A stretch of DNA of 64,000 nt from assembly GCA_944383375.1 (NCBI GenBank), contig CALWPG010000001.1, forward strand, positions 1 through 64,000. The letters run 5' to 3'. The notes under the pieces were generated by a model. That model saw only the letters and a list, made by a program, of their open reading frames with translations, did no database searches and was not told where the DNA came from. Position numbers and translations under genes: made by a program. The stretch is from an uncultured Clostridia bacterium. Its GTDB lineage: Bacteria; Bacillota; Clostridia; Christensenellales; UBA1242. Position 1 is the first letter of the stretch, and the number at the start of each line of letters is the position of its first letter. Shown in pieces: positions 6,949 through 16,250 of the stretch.

Positions 6949-7629
6949 ATGGCATATTCAAAAAATAGAACAAAAACAAAAATGCCCATAAAACTAAAAA
7001 TAGGTGTTATTGTATGCGTGCTATTGATAATAGTAGTAAGCATATTTGTTTACTTGAATAATGTTGTAAATCCAGTAATAATCGAACTTTCAACTGCACA
7101 AACAAGATCATTGTCTCAAAAAGCAGTAGAAGAAGCCGTCTATCAAACAATAAACTCAGGATTTGTCTATGATGAATTAATCACCATTAACAGAAATGAT
7201 AATGGTGATGTAATGTACATAAGTAGTAATTCATTACAAATAAATTTGCTAGCAAGAGAACTTGTAAAAAATGCTCAACTTCGGCTGGAAGCAATGGGCG
7301 AAAAGGGAATAGATATACCCATAGGTACCTTCACTGGAATGCCAATTTTTGTAGGTCGTGGTCCTGAGATAAATATAAAACTATTACCAATCGGAAGCAT
7401 TGCTTGTAGATTTAGTTCTGAGTTTATAAACGCAGGTATAAATCAAACAAACCACAAAATCTATTTGACGGTTACAACCAATGTTTCAGTAATTCTCCCA
7501 ACAGCAAATCAGACTGTTCAAACGACGACTCAAATAATGATTGCTGAAAGCATAATAGTTGGAAAAATACCTGATACTTATCTTAATTCTTCATCTATTG
7601 ACGATATGCTAAACCTCGTTCCCCAGTAA
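6949..7629 (+). CDS. yunB: sporulation protein YunB
   Basis: A 226-residue protein with one N-terminal membrane anchor (about 14-38) and a soluble domain carrying the YunB-family pattern VVNPVIIELSTAQTRSL and PIGTFTGMPIFVGRGPEI. In B. subtilis yunB is a SigE gene needed for efficient sporulation; its biochemical role is unknown. There is no strong ribosome site, and a CATATAAT-like element lies directly before the ATG. It follows spoVA by 24 nt, and its last 21 bases overlap the end of the convergent rluA-type gene. Confidence 0.9.
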   Translation: MAYSKNRTKTKMPIKLKIGVIVCVLLIIVVSIFVYLNNVVNPVIIELSTAQTRSLSQKAVEEAVYQTINSGFVYDELITINRNDNGDVMYISSNSLQINLLARELVKNAQLRLEAMGEKGIDIPIGTFTGMPIFVGRGPEINIKLLPIGSIACRFSSEFINAGINQTNHKIYLTVTTNVSVILPTANQTVQTTTQIMIAESIIVGKIPDTYLNSSSIDDMLNLVPQ

Positions 7630-8502
7630 TTTAATAAAGTCAGCAGGAAATGGTATATTAAGAAAAATAGGTTGTAAAGATGATGGTGATATAAAAGAAA
7701 GTTCTTTGCAGCAAAGTGCTGTATGCGAAATAAGTTCCGTGGAACCACCATACAATGTATCACCCAAAAGGGGATGCCCAATGCTTGACATATGTACTCT
7801 TATTTGGTGTGTTCTACCATGTTCAAGTGTTATTTTTACCAAGGTATAATCATCAAAAGTTTTTACGACGTTAACATACGTTGTGGCAGGTTTTCCGGTT
7901 TTTGTTGATACAACCCTTTTGTTTATATTATAACCATCTTTATTGATTAGCGTTTCAATATTTTTATCAATAACATAGTCATGCGTTAAAATTCCGTCAC
8001 AAAGTGCATAGTAGGTTTTAGTCACATTGTTCGGCTGATTTAAAAAATTGCTAGCAAGGCTATTCTTCGCCACAAGAACAATGCCACAAGCCTCTTTATC
8101 AAGTCTATTGATAATGCGAACTACAAAATTAGGTTGGCTTTCATATCTTGCAACTAGGGCACCACTAAGGTTATATGAAAAATGAGATTTTGATGGCATT
8201 GTAGCCAACATGCTCGGTTTATTTACGGCAACAACATCATTATCTTCATATACTATATCTAGTGGAATTATGCAAGGATATATACTTGTCTTTGTATTTG
8301 GATTTACATTAATGGAGATTATATCGCCTTGTTTTATGTAAACATCACTATTGGATGCTACTCCGTTAAGTTTTATATACCCAAATACTTTTCTCAGATT
8401 TTTGAGAAAATTTTCACTATATCCATTCATTTTTAGATATGAATAAATTGTTTGTTTTTGTCTAGGGCTTTGGACAACTATGTCTTTATAATTTATTTCC
8501 AT
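7609..8502 (-). CDS. RluA-family RNA pseudouridine synthase
   Basis: A 297-residue enzyme that isomerises uridines in rRNA or tRNA. An S4-like N-terminal part (about 20-70) is followed by the catalytic domain with RIINRLDKEACG, catalytic Asp135, and the later H-G-R-T-H-Q-I-R-V-H motif. The ATG at 8502 is preferred over a 46-residue longer reading, because that extension would contain the strong promoter and leader of the divergent pheS T-box and shows no homology. The substrate cannot be told from sequence. It overlaps yunB tail to tail by 21 bp. Confidence 0.88.
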   Translation of the reverse strand: MEINYKDIVVQSPRQKQTIYSYLKMNGYSENFLKNLRKVFGYIKLNGVASNSDVYIKQGDIISINVNPNTKTSIYPCIIPLDIVYEDNDVVAVNKPSMLATMPSKSHFSYNLSGALVARYESQPNFVVRIINRLDKEACGIVLVAKNSLASNFLNQPNNVTKTYYALCDGILTHDYVIDKNIETLINKDGYNINKRVVSTKTGKPATTYVNVVKTFDDYTLVKITLEHGRTHQIRVHMSSIGHPLLGDTLYGGSTELISHTALCCKELSFISPSSLQPIFLNIPFPADFIKLLGNEV

Positions 8503-8541
8503 ATCTTTATGATACAACTTTGAGAACGTATTGTAAAATGT

Positions 8542-8570
8542 TTGACAATTGATTTTTATTGTGCTACTAT
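8542..8570 (+). promoter_or_regulatory. promoter of pheST
   Basis: TTGACA (8542-8547), a 17-nt spacer, then TACTAT (8565-8570). This is a near-consensus SigA promoter giving a transcript start near 8577, at the head of the T-box leader. Confidence 0.85.
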
Positions 8571-8576
8571 ATCCAC

Positions 8577-8815
8577 GTTTTGAAAGACTGTGATGAAAGA
8601 CTAGTAACCATTCTAATGTCAAAAAGAGATGAAAATCCATAGGCTGAAAGATTTTCTTTGAACAATTGTGGCGAATTCACTTTCTAGTTGCCAGCTGAAA
8701 TAATAGTAGGCATGGTCGGGAGAACCCGTTATCGTTCAAATGAGTGTGCTATGCATAACTTAGGTGGTACCGTGGCATTTTTGTCGCCCTAAGATTTGCA
8801 GGGCATTTTTTATTT
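8577..8815 (+). promoter_or_regulatory. T-box riboswitch (Phe) controlling pheST
   Basis: The conserved T-box AGGTGGTACCGTGG lies at 8762-8775, upstream of a terminator hairpin GCCCT/AGGGC (8786-8804) with a T run. A stem III-like CGGGAGAACCCG precedes it, and stem I contains a candidate UUC specifier at 8676-8678. Uncharged tRNA-Phe is expected to stabilise the antiterminator and turn on the synthetase genes. The specifier position is inferred, not proved. This fills the 324-nt gap between divergent genes. Confidence 0.92.
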
Positions 8816-8826
8816 AAGGAGATTTT

Positions 8827-9846
8827 ATGTTAGAACAGATTGAACAATTACTAAATTCGGCGAAAACAAGTTTGAAGGATTGTAGTGATTTAAAAACTCT
8901 TAACGACATAAGAGTTGAATACTTGGGTAAACAAGGTAAAATTACTAATTTGCTACATTCCATGAAAGATGTTGCCAAAGAGGATAGACCAAAACTGGGG
9001 CAGCTGATCAATAACGCAAGAAATGAAATTGAGTTATTGATTTTAAACTTGCAAAATGAGTTAAATGAAAAAACCCTTGCGGATAAGATTTCTAAAGAAA
9101 AAATAGACATTTTTGAACCATCAAAGCAAGTTGAAAAAGGAGAAATCCATCCACTAAATAAGGTTTTTGACAAGTTGATTGATGCTTGCGTCGCAATGGG
9201 GTTTACAGTTTTGACTGGACCTGAAGTCGAATATGATTACTATAACTTTGAGGCTTTGAATGTACCTAAAGATCATCCTGCAAGAGATATGCAAGATACC
9301 TTTTTTATCTCGGATAATATTTTGATGCGTTCCCAGACATCATCAGTTCAGGTTAGGGCAATGCAGTCACTAAAACCACCATTTAAAATCGTAAGTCCAG
9401 GTAGAACCTATAGAGCAGATAGTGACGCTACTCACAGCCCCGTGTTTCATCAATTTGAAGGATTGGTCGTTGATGAAAATGTGTCAATGGTTGATTTAAA
9501 ATCTATGTTAACAGAACTTTTAAAAATGTTGTTTGGACAGAACACTAAAATTAGATTTAGACCTTCTTATTTTCCTTTCACAGAGCCTAGTGTTGAAGTT
9601 GATGCCACATGCCCATCTTGTGGTGGTAAGGGCTGTAAGCTATGCAAAAATACAGGATATATGGAATTGCTGGGAGCAGGAATGGTCAATCCTAAGGTAC
9701 TCGAGATGAGCGGCATAGATAGTAAAAAATATTCTGGTTTTGCGTTCGGTCCTGGTGTTGATAGGCTCGCAATGGTCGTCAATAAAATACCAGATCTTAG
9801 AATGATGTTTGAAAACGATATCAGATTTTTGGAACAATTTAAGTAG
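8827..9846 (+). CDS. pheS: phenylalanyl-tRNA synthetase alpha subunit
   Basis: A 339-residue class II synthetase catalytic subunit that charges tRNA-Phe in an alpha2-beta2 complex. The N-terminal coiled coil (about 1-85) binds tRNA. Motif 1 is GEIHPLNKV, motif 2 SPGRTYRADSDATHSPVFHQ, and motif 3 GFAFGPGVDRLAM. The Cys-rich insert CPSCGGKGCKLC is common in this family. AAGGAG precedes the ATG. It lies under T-box control and is followed after 9 nt by pheT. Confidence 0.98.
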   Translation: MLEQIEQLLNSAKTSLKDCSDLKTLNDIRVEYLGKQGKITNLLHSMKDVAKEDRPKLGQLINNARNEIELLILNLQNELNEKTLADKISKEKIDIFEPSKQVEKGEIHPLNKVFDKLIDACVAMGFTVLTGPEVEYDYYNFEALNVPKDHPARDMQDTFFISDNILMRSQTSSVQVRAMQSLKPPFKIVSPGRTYRADSDATHSPVFHQFEGLVVDENVSMVDLKSMLTELLKMLFGQNTKIRFRPSYFPFTEPSVEVDATCPSCGGKGCKLCKNTGYMELLGAGMVNPKVLEMSGIDSKKYSGFAFGPGVDRLAMVVNKIPDLRMMFENDIRFLEQFK

Positions 9847-9855
9847 GAGATTTAT

Positions 9856-12246
9856 ATGAAAGTAACATTAAAATGGCTCAAGGACTTTGTTGATATAGAC
9901 ATATCTGCTGAAGAATTGGCTGATAAATTGACCAATTCAGGCAATGAAGTCGAGGAGATAATTTATCAAGATAAATATTTAAAAAATGTCGTTGTGGGCA
10001 AGATTTTGGAAATTGAAAAACATCCAAATGCAGATAAGTTGGTTGTCTGCCAAGTAGACATTGGTCGCCCAATCCAAATAGTAACTGCTGCAAAAAATAT
10101 CAAAGTGGGAGACAAAGTTCCCGTTTCTTTGGCTGGAGCAAATCTAGCAAATGGTATTCATATAGAAAATTCAAAACTTCGTGGTGTAGATTCAATGGGA
10201 ATGTTTTGCTCCATTGAAGAATTGGGTGTGACAGATTATGACGGTGATGCAAATGGGATCATGATATTGGATGATGATGCTCAAATTGGTCAAGATATTG
10301 CAAAAGCACTCATGATGGATGATATCATTTTTGATATAAATGTAACAGCCAATAGACCTGATTGTATGAGCGTTCTTGGTATCGCTAGAGAAATTAGCGC
10401 GCTAACCAACAAACCAATCAAAGAGCAAAATTATTCATACGAGACATCAAGTGATAATGTTGCTGACTACATTGATGTTGAAATTATGGATAAAAAACTT
10501 TGTCCAAGATATATTGCATGTGCGATTAAGGACATAAAAATAGAAAAATCACCTAGGTGGCTAAGATCAAGGCTTGTCAGTGTGGGGATTAAACCTATAA
10601 ACAATATTGTTGATATTACAAATTATGTGTTGGTAGAATATGGACAACCAATGCATGCTTTTGATCACAAATATTTAGAAGGCAAAAAAATAATCGTGAG
10701 ACCCGCTAAGTCAGGTGAAAAAATCACTGCATTGAATCATAACACATACGAACTGGACGGTTCGATGCTGTGTGTATGCGATGAAGTTAAGCCAGTAGTC
10801 ATAGCGGGTATAATCGGTGGAACCAATAGTTGTGTTGAGGATACGACAACAACAGCAATATTAGAAAGTGCGGCATTTGAAAGAGCCAGTGTAAGACGTA
10901 CGAGTAGAAAGATCGGTGTCAGAACAGATTCAACTGCAAGATTTGAAAAGGGAGTTGACACCTCTTGGCAATCTTTGGGCATGAAAAGGGCTTTAAATCT
11001 CGTCTATTCATTAAATGCAGGTACCATAGTGTCAGGAAAGATTGATACTTTACAAAAAGAACCGCAACCTAGACAAATTGATTTTTCTTTGAATAACATA
11101 TTTAAACTTTTGGGTATCAAGATTGAGCAAGAAAAAGTTTTAAAAATTTTAAATAACCTTTCAATCACTTCGAAGATAGATGGCGATACTTTGTCATGCA
11201 TAATTCCACCATATAGGCAAGATATAGAAAGAGAAGCTGATATTGCAGAAGAATTAATAAGAATATATGGCTATGATGTGTATGATAGCATCGCATCAAA
11301 ACCTTTGAGTGGTACAAGTGTTACTATTGGAAAATATGATGATGTTTTGCAAACTGCGCGCAAAATAAAATATCAATTATGCTCTTATGGATACTATGAA
11401 AGTGTTAATTTTTCAATTTGTTCTATTAAAGATAGAGAAAAACTTCTGATTGATGAGAACGATTACATGTTTAACATGATAAAAATTGCTAATCCTATTA
11501 GTGAAGATATCGGTTATTTGAGGACCTCAATGGCAAATTCCATGTTTAACACAGTATCCAAAAATCTCGCAAAGAAAAACAGTGAGTTTCGGCTATTTGA
11601 AGTTGGAAGAATTTATATTCCTAATGCTTTGCCACTCACTGAACTACCACAAGAAATAAACATGATTTCATTTTGTAGTGTTTGCAAAAATGATGATTTC
11701 TACTCGTTAAAGGGAATAATTGAAAATGTTTTAAGAGATTATGATTTTAATTATAAACTAGATTATTCAAGAAAATGTTTTCTACACAGTGGAATGAGTG
11801 CTAATGTTATCGATAACGATACAAATGCTGTTGTTGCTAGTTTTGGACTTGTTCATCCAAGAGTTGTTAAAAATTTTGAATTGATTCAAAATACATTATA
11901 TGGTGAAATAAATCTTGATTTTTTAGCGAAAGCTTCATTAAAGAAACACAGCATTAAAGCTTTATCAAAATATCCACCAGTCAATCGTGACCTTGCAATC
12001 GTGTGTGATGAAGAAGTCAGTGTGGAACAAATTCTTGATTGTGTGAAAAAATCTTGCGGTAAATTGTATTATACTGCCAAAGTTTTTGATATTTATAGAA
12101 ATAAGGACCTTGGAAATAAAAAAAGCGTGGCATTTTCTTTTAAACTTCAGAGCATGGATAAAACACTTACTGATGACGAGATTAATCAAGTTGTAAACAA
12201 AATTTTAAAAGATTTAGAGTATAAATTAAAAGCGGTGCTAAGATGA
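9856..12246 (+). CDS. pheT: phenylalanyl-tRNA synthetase beta subunit
   Basis: A 796-residue beta subunit with the usual order: EMAP-like tRNA-binding domain (about 39-150), B3/4 editing domain (about 210-380), B5 (about 400-480) and C-terminal FDX-ACB anticodon-binding domain (about 705-796). Length is typical (about 800). Its TGA stop overlaps the ATG of the cysteine desulfurase by 4 nt, so the four genes pheS-pheT-nifS-thiI form one operon concerned with tRNA charging and modification. Confidence 0.97.
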   Translation: MKVTLKWLKDFVDIDISAEELADKLTNSGNEVEEIIYQDKYLKNVVVGKILEIEKHPNADKLVVCQVDIGRPIQIVTAAKNIKVGDKVPVSLAGANLANGIHIENSKLRGVDSMGMFCSIEELGVTDYDGDANGIMILDDDAQIGQDIAKALMMDDIIFDINVTANRPDCMSVLGIAREISALTNKPIKEQNYSYETSSDNVADYIDVEIMDKKLCPRYIACAIKDIKIEKSPRWLRSRLVSVGIKPINNIVDITNYVLVEYGQPMHAFDHKYLEGKKIIVRPAKSGEKITALNHNTYELDGSMLCVCDEVKPVVIAGIIGGTNSCVEDTTTTAILESAAFERASVRRTSRKIGVRTDSTARFEKGVDTSWQSLGMKRALNLVYSLNAGTIVSGKIDTLQKEPQPRQIDFSLNNIFKLLGIKIEQEKVLKILNNLSITSKIDGDTLSCIIPPYRQDIEREADIAEELIRIYGYDVYDSIASKPLSGTSVTIGKYDDVLQTARKIKYQLCSYGYYESVNFSICSIKDREKLLIDENDYMFNMIKIANPISEDIGYLRTSMANSMFNTVSKNLAKKNSEFRLFEVGRIYIPNALPLTELPQEINMISFCSVCKNDDFYSLKGIIENVLRDYDFNYKLDYSRKCFLHSGMSANVIDNDTNAVVASFGLVHPRVVKNFELIQNTLYGEINLDFLAKASLKKHSIKALSKYPPVNRDLAIVCDEEVSVEQILDCVKKSCGKLYYTAKVFDIYRNKDLGNKKSVAFSFKLQSMDKTLTDDEINQVVNKILKDLEYKLKAVLR

Positions 12247-13367
12247 TTTACCTTGATAACGCATCAACGACACCAATGTTGCCATGTGCAGTGAAAACAT
12301 ATGAAAAATATGCAGCACATAATTTTTATAATCCTTCTGCAATATATAAACCCTCAGTACAAGTTAAACAAGACATTATTCAGGCAAAACAAATTATCAA
12401 AAAATCCCTTGGTGCTACCACAGGAGAAATCATATTTACGTCAAGTGCAACAGAGGCTAATAATTTGGCACTTATTGGAAGTTTGCGCTCCAATTTTAAA
12501 AAAATAATTATTTCCAGTGCAGAACACGCATCCATCTATAATGTGGCAAAACATCTTGAAGAGAAAGGGCTAAACGTTGATTTTTGCCCATTGCAAGATA
12601 ATGGACAAATAGATTATGAAGCACTTGAAAATATGATTGACGGCAATACAAATCTCATATCAATTGTTCACGTAAACAATGAAACTGGTGCAATCAATGA
12701 TATAAAAAGAATAAGTGAGATTAGAAACCGTAAATGTAAAAATGCCATATTACATGTAGACGGAGTACAAGCTTTTTCAAAGATAAAAATCAATTTAAGT
12801 TATTTCGGTGTGGATTTATACACTATAAGTTCACACAAAATTTTTGGTCCAAAAGGCATAGCTTGTTTGTATGTAAAAAATAAAAATCTTATCAAGCCCA
12901 TGATCTTTGGTGGGGGTCAAGAGGATAACATTAGGTCGGGAACAGAAAATGTACCTGCTATTATGTCTTTTAAAACTGCAGTTGAGGAAATAGGTGACAT
13001 CCAACAAAATTATGAATACGTTAGACAATTAAGAGAACTTTTTATTGAGAATTTAAAGCACTTATCAGTAAAAATAAATACATCTGATAATAATTCTCCT
13101 TACATTTTAAGCCTTTGCTTTAAAGGGGTTAACGGTGAGACATTGGTTCACATGCTTGAAGAACAGGAGATATATATCAGTACAGGCAGTGCTTGTTCAA
13201 GCCATAATTCCGGAAATAGAGTTTTATCAGCTATGGGTGTTTCCAATATGGACATAAGAGGTTGCGTTAGAATAAGTTTTTCTAAATACAACACAAAAGA
13301 TGAAATTATAACCGCATCAAAAACACTAGCCGATTGTTATTGTAAACTATTAGATAAATTGAGGTAA
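12243..13367 (+). CDS. cysteine desulfurase (NifZ/IscS-like) for ThiI
   Basis: A 374-residue PLP enzyme that takes sulfur from cysteine as a persulfide. The PLP lysine is Lys199 in SSHK, and the sulfur-carrying Cys lies in STGSACSSH near residue 318. The N terminus MIYLDNASTT is typical. It overlaps pheT by four bases and is 2 nt from thiI. In B. subtilis the equivalent pair nifZ-thiI supplies sulfur for 4-thiouridine in tRNA, and the same role is inferred here. It is not a SUF partner by context. Confidence 0.92.
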   Translation: MIYLDNASTTPMLPCAVKTYEKYAAHNFYNPSAIYKPSVQVKQDIIQAKQIIKKSLGATTGEIIFTSSATEANNLALIGSLRSNFKKIIISSAEHASIYNVAKHLEEKGLNVDFCPLQDNGQIDYEALENMIDGNTNLISIVHVNNETGAINDIKRISEIRNRKCKNAILHVDGVQAFSKIKINLSYFGVDLYTISSHKIFGPKGIACLYVKNKNLIKPMIFGGGQEDNIRSGTENVPAIMSFKTAVEEIGDIQQNYEYVRQLRELFIENLKHLSVKINTSDNNSPYILSLCFKGVNGETLVHMLEEQEIYISTGSACSSHNSGNRVLSAMGVSNMDIRGCVRISFSKYNTKDEIITASKTLADCYCKLLDKLR

Positions 13368-13369
13368 AA

Positions 13370-14524
13370 ATGAATAAAGTTATCGTATTGAGATTTGGCG
13401 AACTATATTTAAAAGGAAAAAACAGAAGTTACTTTGAAAAAGTTTTAATTAACAATATAAAAAAAAGTTTAAATGAATTTAACTGTCATGTCATAAAAAG
13501 TGGTGGCAGATATTTTGTCACTCAATATGATGAATTTGATGAACAGCAAATCATTGATAAACTAACAAAAGTTTTTGGACTAGTTTCGCTGTCAAGAGCA
13601 GTTGAAGTGAATAGTGATGTCGATGAAATTAAAGATTATGTCTCAAATCTTCACCTTGATAATAAAAGTTTTCGTGTCTCAGTGACCAGGGCAGATAAAA
13701 ACTTTCCAATAGTATCAAGTGAATTTGAAAAAATTTTGGGTGGAATTATTTTAAAAAACAACCCAGATATTAAAGTCAGTTTAAAAGATTTTGATACAGA
13801 GGTTGTAATTGATATAAGAGAAAATAAAAACACATACATTTCTACTGAAAAAATTCAATGCGCTGGAGGAATGCCTCTTTCAACGGCTGGCAACGGGTTA
13901 TTGCTCTTGTCTGGGGGCATAGACAGTCCGGTGGCAGCATATATGATTGCAAGACGAGGTATGTCACTATCTGCCATTCATTTTTATAGTTTTCCATACA
14001 CAAGTGAGCTTGCAAAACAAAAGGTCTTTACACTTGCAAAAAAACTGACAGAATATCTTGGGAATATTAAATTGTACTTATGTAAATTCACACATATTCA
14101 AGAGGAAATTCATAAACATTGTTCTCCTGAATATATGATAACTCTGATGCGTAGATTTATGATGAAGATATCTGCAAGAATTTGTAAACAAAACGGACTC
14201 AAAGCAATAATAACTGGAGAAAATTTGGGACAAGTAGCTAGTCAAACTGTAGAAAGTATGACAGTAACCAATTTTGCTCAAACAGAAATTCCTATATTTA
14301 GACCACTTATAGGTTTTGATAAGCAAAATATAATTGAAATTGCCAATATGATAGACACTTACAATACTTCAATCTTACCATATGAAGATTGCTGCACTGT
14401 TTTTTTGCCTAAAAATCCAATTATAAAACCAAAAATGGAAAAAGTTTTAATTGAAGAAAAAAAACTTGACATAGACAATTTAATTGAAGAAGCAATTAAT
14501 GGACTGGAAATTTTGGAATTTTAG
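13370..14524 (+). CDS. thiI: tRNA 4-thiouridine synthetase ThiI
   Basis: A 384-residue enzyme that adenylates and thiolates U8 of tRNA. The THUMP domain is about residues 55-165 and the PP-loop ATPase motif SGGIDS is at 181-186. The C-terminal rhodanese domain found in enterobacterial ThiI is absent, as usual in Firmicutes, so the adjacent cysteine desulfurase must deliver sulfur directly. The start 2 nt after the desulfurase stop implies coupled translation. Confidence 0.95.
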   Translation: MNKVIVLRFGELYLKGKNRSYFEKVLINNIKKSLNEFNCHVIKSGGRYFVTQYDEFDEQQIIDKLTKVFGLVSLSRAVEVNSDVDEIKDYVSNLHLDNKSFRVSVTRADKNFPIVSSEFEKILGGIILKNNPDIKVSLKDFDTEVVIDIRENKNTYISTEKIQCAGGMPLSTAGNGLLLLSGGIDSPVAAYMIARRGMSLSAIHFYSFPYTSELAKQKVFTLAKKLTEYLGNIKLYLCKFTHIQEEIHKHCSPEYMITLMRRFMMKISARICKQNGLKAIITGENLGQVASQTVESMTVTNFAQTEIPIFRPLIGFDKQNIIEIANMIDTYNTSILPYEDCCTVFLPKNPIIKPKMEKVLIEEKKLDIDNLIEEAINGLEILEF

Positions 14525-14532
14525 AAAATCTG

Positions 14533-14562
14533 TTGACAAGACCATTAAAAGTAAATTAAACT
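14533..14562 (+). promoter_or_regulatory. candidate promoter of rny
   Basis: TTGACA at 14533-14538, followed 17-18 nt later by TTAAAC/TAAACT. The -35 is perfect and the -10 weak. It lies 66 nt before the rny start, just after thiI. Confidence 0.5.
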
Positions 14563-14627
14563 AAATTTGTAGATTAAAATTAGCGATAAATTTAGTCGAT
14601 ATATAAATATAAAAAGAGGTTAAAATA

Positions 14628-16220
14628 ATGAACAATTTTATTGGTGCACTTTGTGCAGTTGATACAATTGTTTCTGTTTTTATCGGCATTGGAGCTTTAA
14701 TTATTGGTCTTGTAGGTGGATATTTTGCCACATATTTCATCAATACAAAGAAAATGGCCAAGGGTAAACAAAAGGCTGTTAAAATTTTAGAAGATGCTTA
14801 TGCGGAGGCCAAAACGGTAAAAAAAGAAGCAATTTTAGAGGCAAAAGAAGAAATCCATAAACAAAGGTTGGAGTTCGATAAAGAAGTTAAAGATAGGCGT
14901 TTAGAACTTCAAAAAACAGAGGATAGACTTTCCCAAAAAGAAGATTTTATTGATAAAAAAGATTTGAACTTAGATAAAAAACAAGAAGATATTGACAACC
15001 AAAAGCGAATTCTAGATGACAAATTGTCTAAAGTGAATGAGGAGCTACAAAAACAAGAAGAAATTAAAAATGATATGATTCTTCAACTTGAAAAAGTGGC
15101 GACACTTAAACGCGAGGAAGCAAAAGAGATTCTTGTCAACTCAATGGTCGAGGATGCAAGAAAAGATGCTTTCAAAATGATTAAAAATATCGAAGAAAAT
15201 GCTGTAAACGAAGCACAAAAAAAAGCGCAAAATATAGTTAGTTTAGCCATACAAAAATGCGCGACGGATATGACCAGTGAAGTAACAGTTACTTCTGTTG
15301 CAATTCCAAATGATGATATGAAGGGAAGAATCATTGGAAGAGAGGGTAGAAATATTAGAGCCATTGAAAATGCCACAGGTGTTGATCTTATTGTCGATGA
15401 CACACCAGAGATGATAACAATTTCTTGTTTTGATCCAATAAGACGAGAGGTGGCAAGGCTAGCACTTGAGAAACTTATTTTGGATGGACGAATTCACCCT
15501 ACGAGAATAGAAGAAATTGTTCAGAAAGTTCAAAAAGATGTTGAACAAAGCATCAAAGAAGCTGGAGAAAACGCTGTTGAAGATGCCGGCATATACAATA
15601 TGCATCCTGAATTAGTAAAAATTTTGGGACGCTTAAAATATAGGACAAGTTATGGGCAAAACGTTTTAAAGCATAGCCTTGAAACATGCTATTTGGCAGG
15701 GCTTCTAGCATCTGAAATTGGTGCAGATGTTAAAATTGCAAAACGTGGAGGCCTACTTCATGATATCGGCAAGGCGCTAGACCATGAAATGGAGGGCACA
15801 CATGTCACTATCGGTGTGGATCTTGCGAAAAAATACAAAGAATCACCAGAAGTTATACATTGCATAGAAGCACATCATTTTAATGTTGAATTCCACAGTG
15901 TTGAAGCTATTTTGGTTCAGGTTGCGGATGCGATATCAAGTTCAAGACCAGGTGCTAGACGAGAAACCTTGGATGCTTATGTTAAACGTCTAGAAAAACT
16001 TGAAGAGATATCAAATTCATTTAATTGTGTTGAAAAATCTTATGCTATTCAAGCAGGAAGAGAAGTTAGGATAATAGTTAAGCCTGAGGAAATATCTGAC
16101 GCTGATGCAATGTTTTTGGCTAAAGACATAGCAAAGAAAATAGAAGATGAAATGGATTATCCAGGACAAATAAAAGTTAACGTAATTAGAGAAAGTCGCT
16201 TTCAAGAAATTGCAAAATAA
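14628..16220 (+). CDS. rny: ribonuclease Y
   Basis: A 530-residue membrane-anchored endoribonuclease that starts mRNA turnover. The order is classical: N-terminal membrane helix (about 10-36), long charged coiled coil (about 45-200), KH RNA-binding domain with [15 protein letters not shown] (about 228-242), and HD phosphodiesterase domain with LLHDIGKA near 385. AGAGG precedes the ATG. Length matches the family (about 520). It stands alone with its own promoter and terminator, without the ymdB or spoVS neighbours seen in some relatives. Confidence 0.97.
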   Translation: MNNFIGALCAVDTIVSVFIGIGALIIGLVGGYFATYFINTKKMAKGKQKAVKILEDAYAEAKTVKKEAILEAKEEIHKQRLEFDKEVKDRRLELQKTEDRLSQKEDFIDKKDLNLDKKQEDIDNQKRILDDKLSKVNEELQKQEEIKNDMILQLEKVATLKREEAKEILVNSMVEDARKDAFKMIKNIEENAVNEAQKKAQNIVSLAIQKCATDMTSEVTVTSVAIPNDDMKGRIIGREGRNIRAIENATGVDLIVDDTPEMITISCFDPIRREVARLALEKLILDGRIHPTRIEEIVQKVQKDVEQSIKEAGENAVEDAGIYNMHPELVKILGRLKYRTSYGQNVLKHSLETCYLAGLLASEIGADVKIAKRGGLLHDIGKALDHEMEGTHVTIGVDLAKKYKESPEVIHCIEAHHFNVEFHSVEAILVQVADAISSSRPGARRETLDAYVKRLEKLEEISNSFNCVEKSYAIQAGREVRIIVKPEEISDADAMFLAKDIAKKIEDEMDYPGQIKVNVIRESRFQEIAK

Positions 16221-16250
16221 AACGGGTTCTCCACCCGTTTATTTTTTTTT
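16220..16250. terminator. bidirectional terminator, rny / padR-like gene
   Basis: The stem AAACGGG / CCCGTTT has a 7-nt loop and is followed by a T9 run on the plus strand and a T-rich run on the minus strand. The rny stop and the convergent gene's stop both touch the stem. Confidence 0.85.

Noticed and set aside
8503-8640. Longer N terminus for the RluA-type protein
   Set aside because: It would run through the pheS promoter and T-box start and shows no family similarity.
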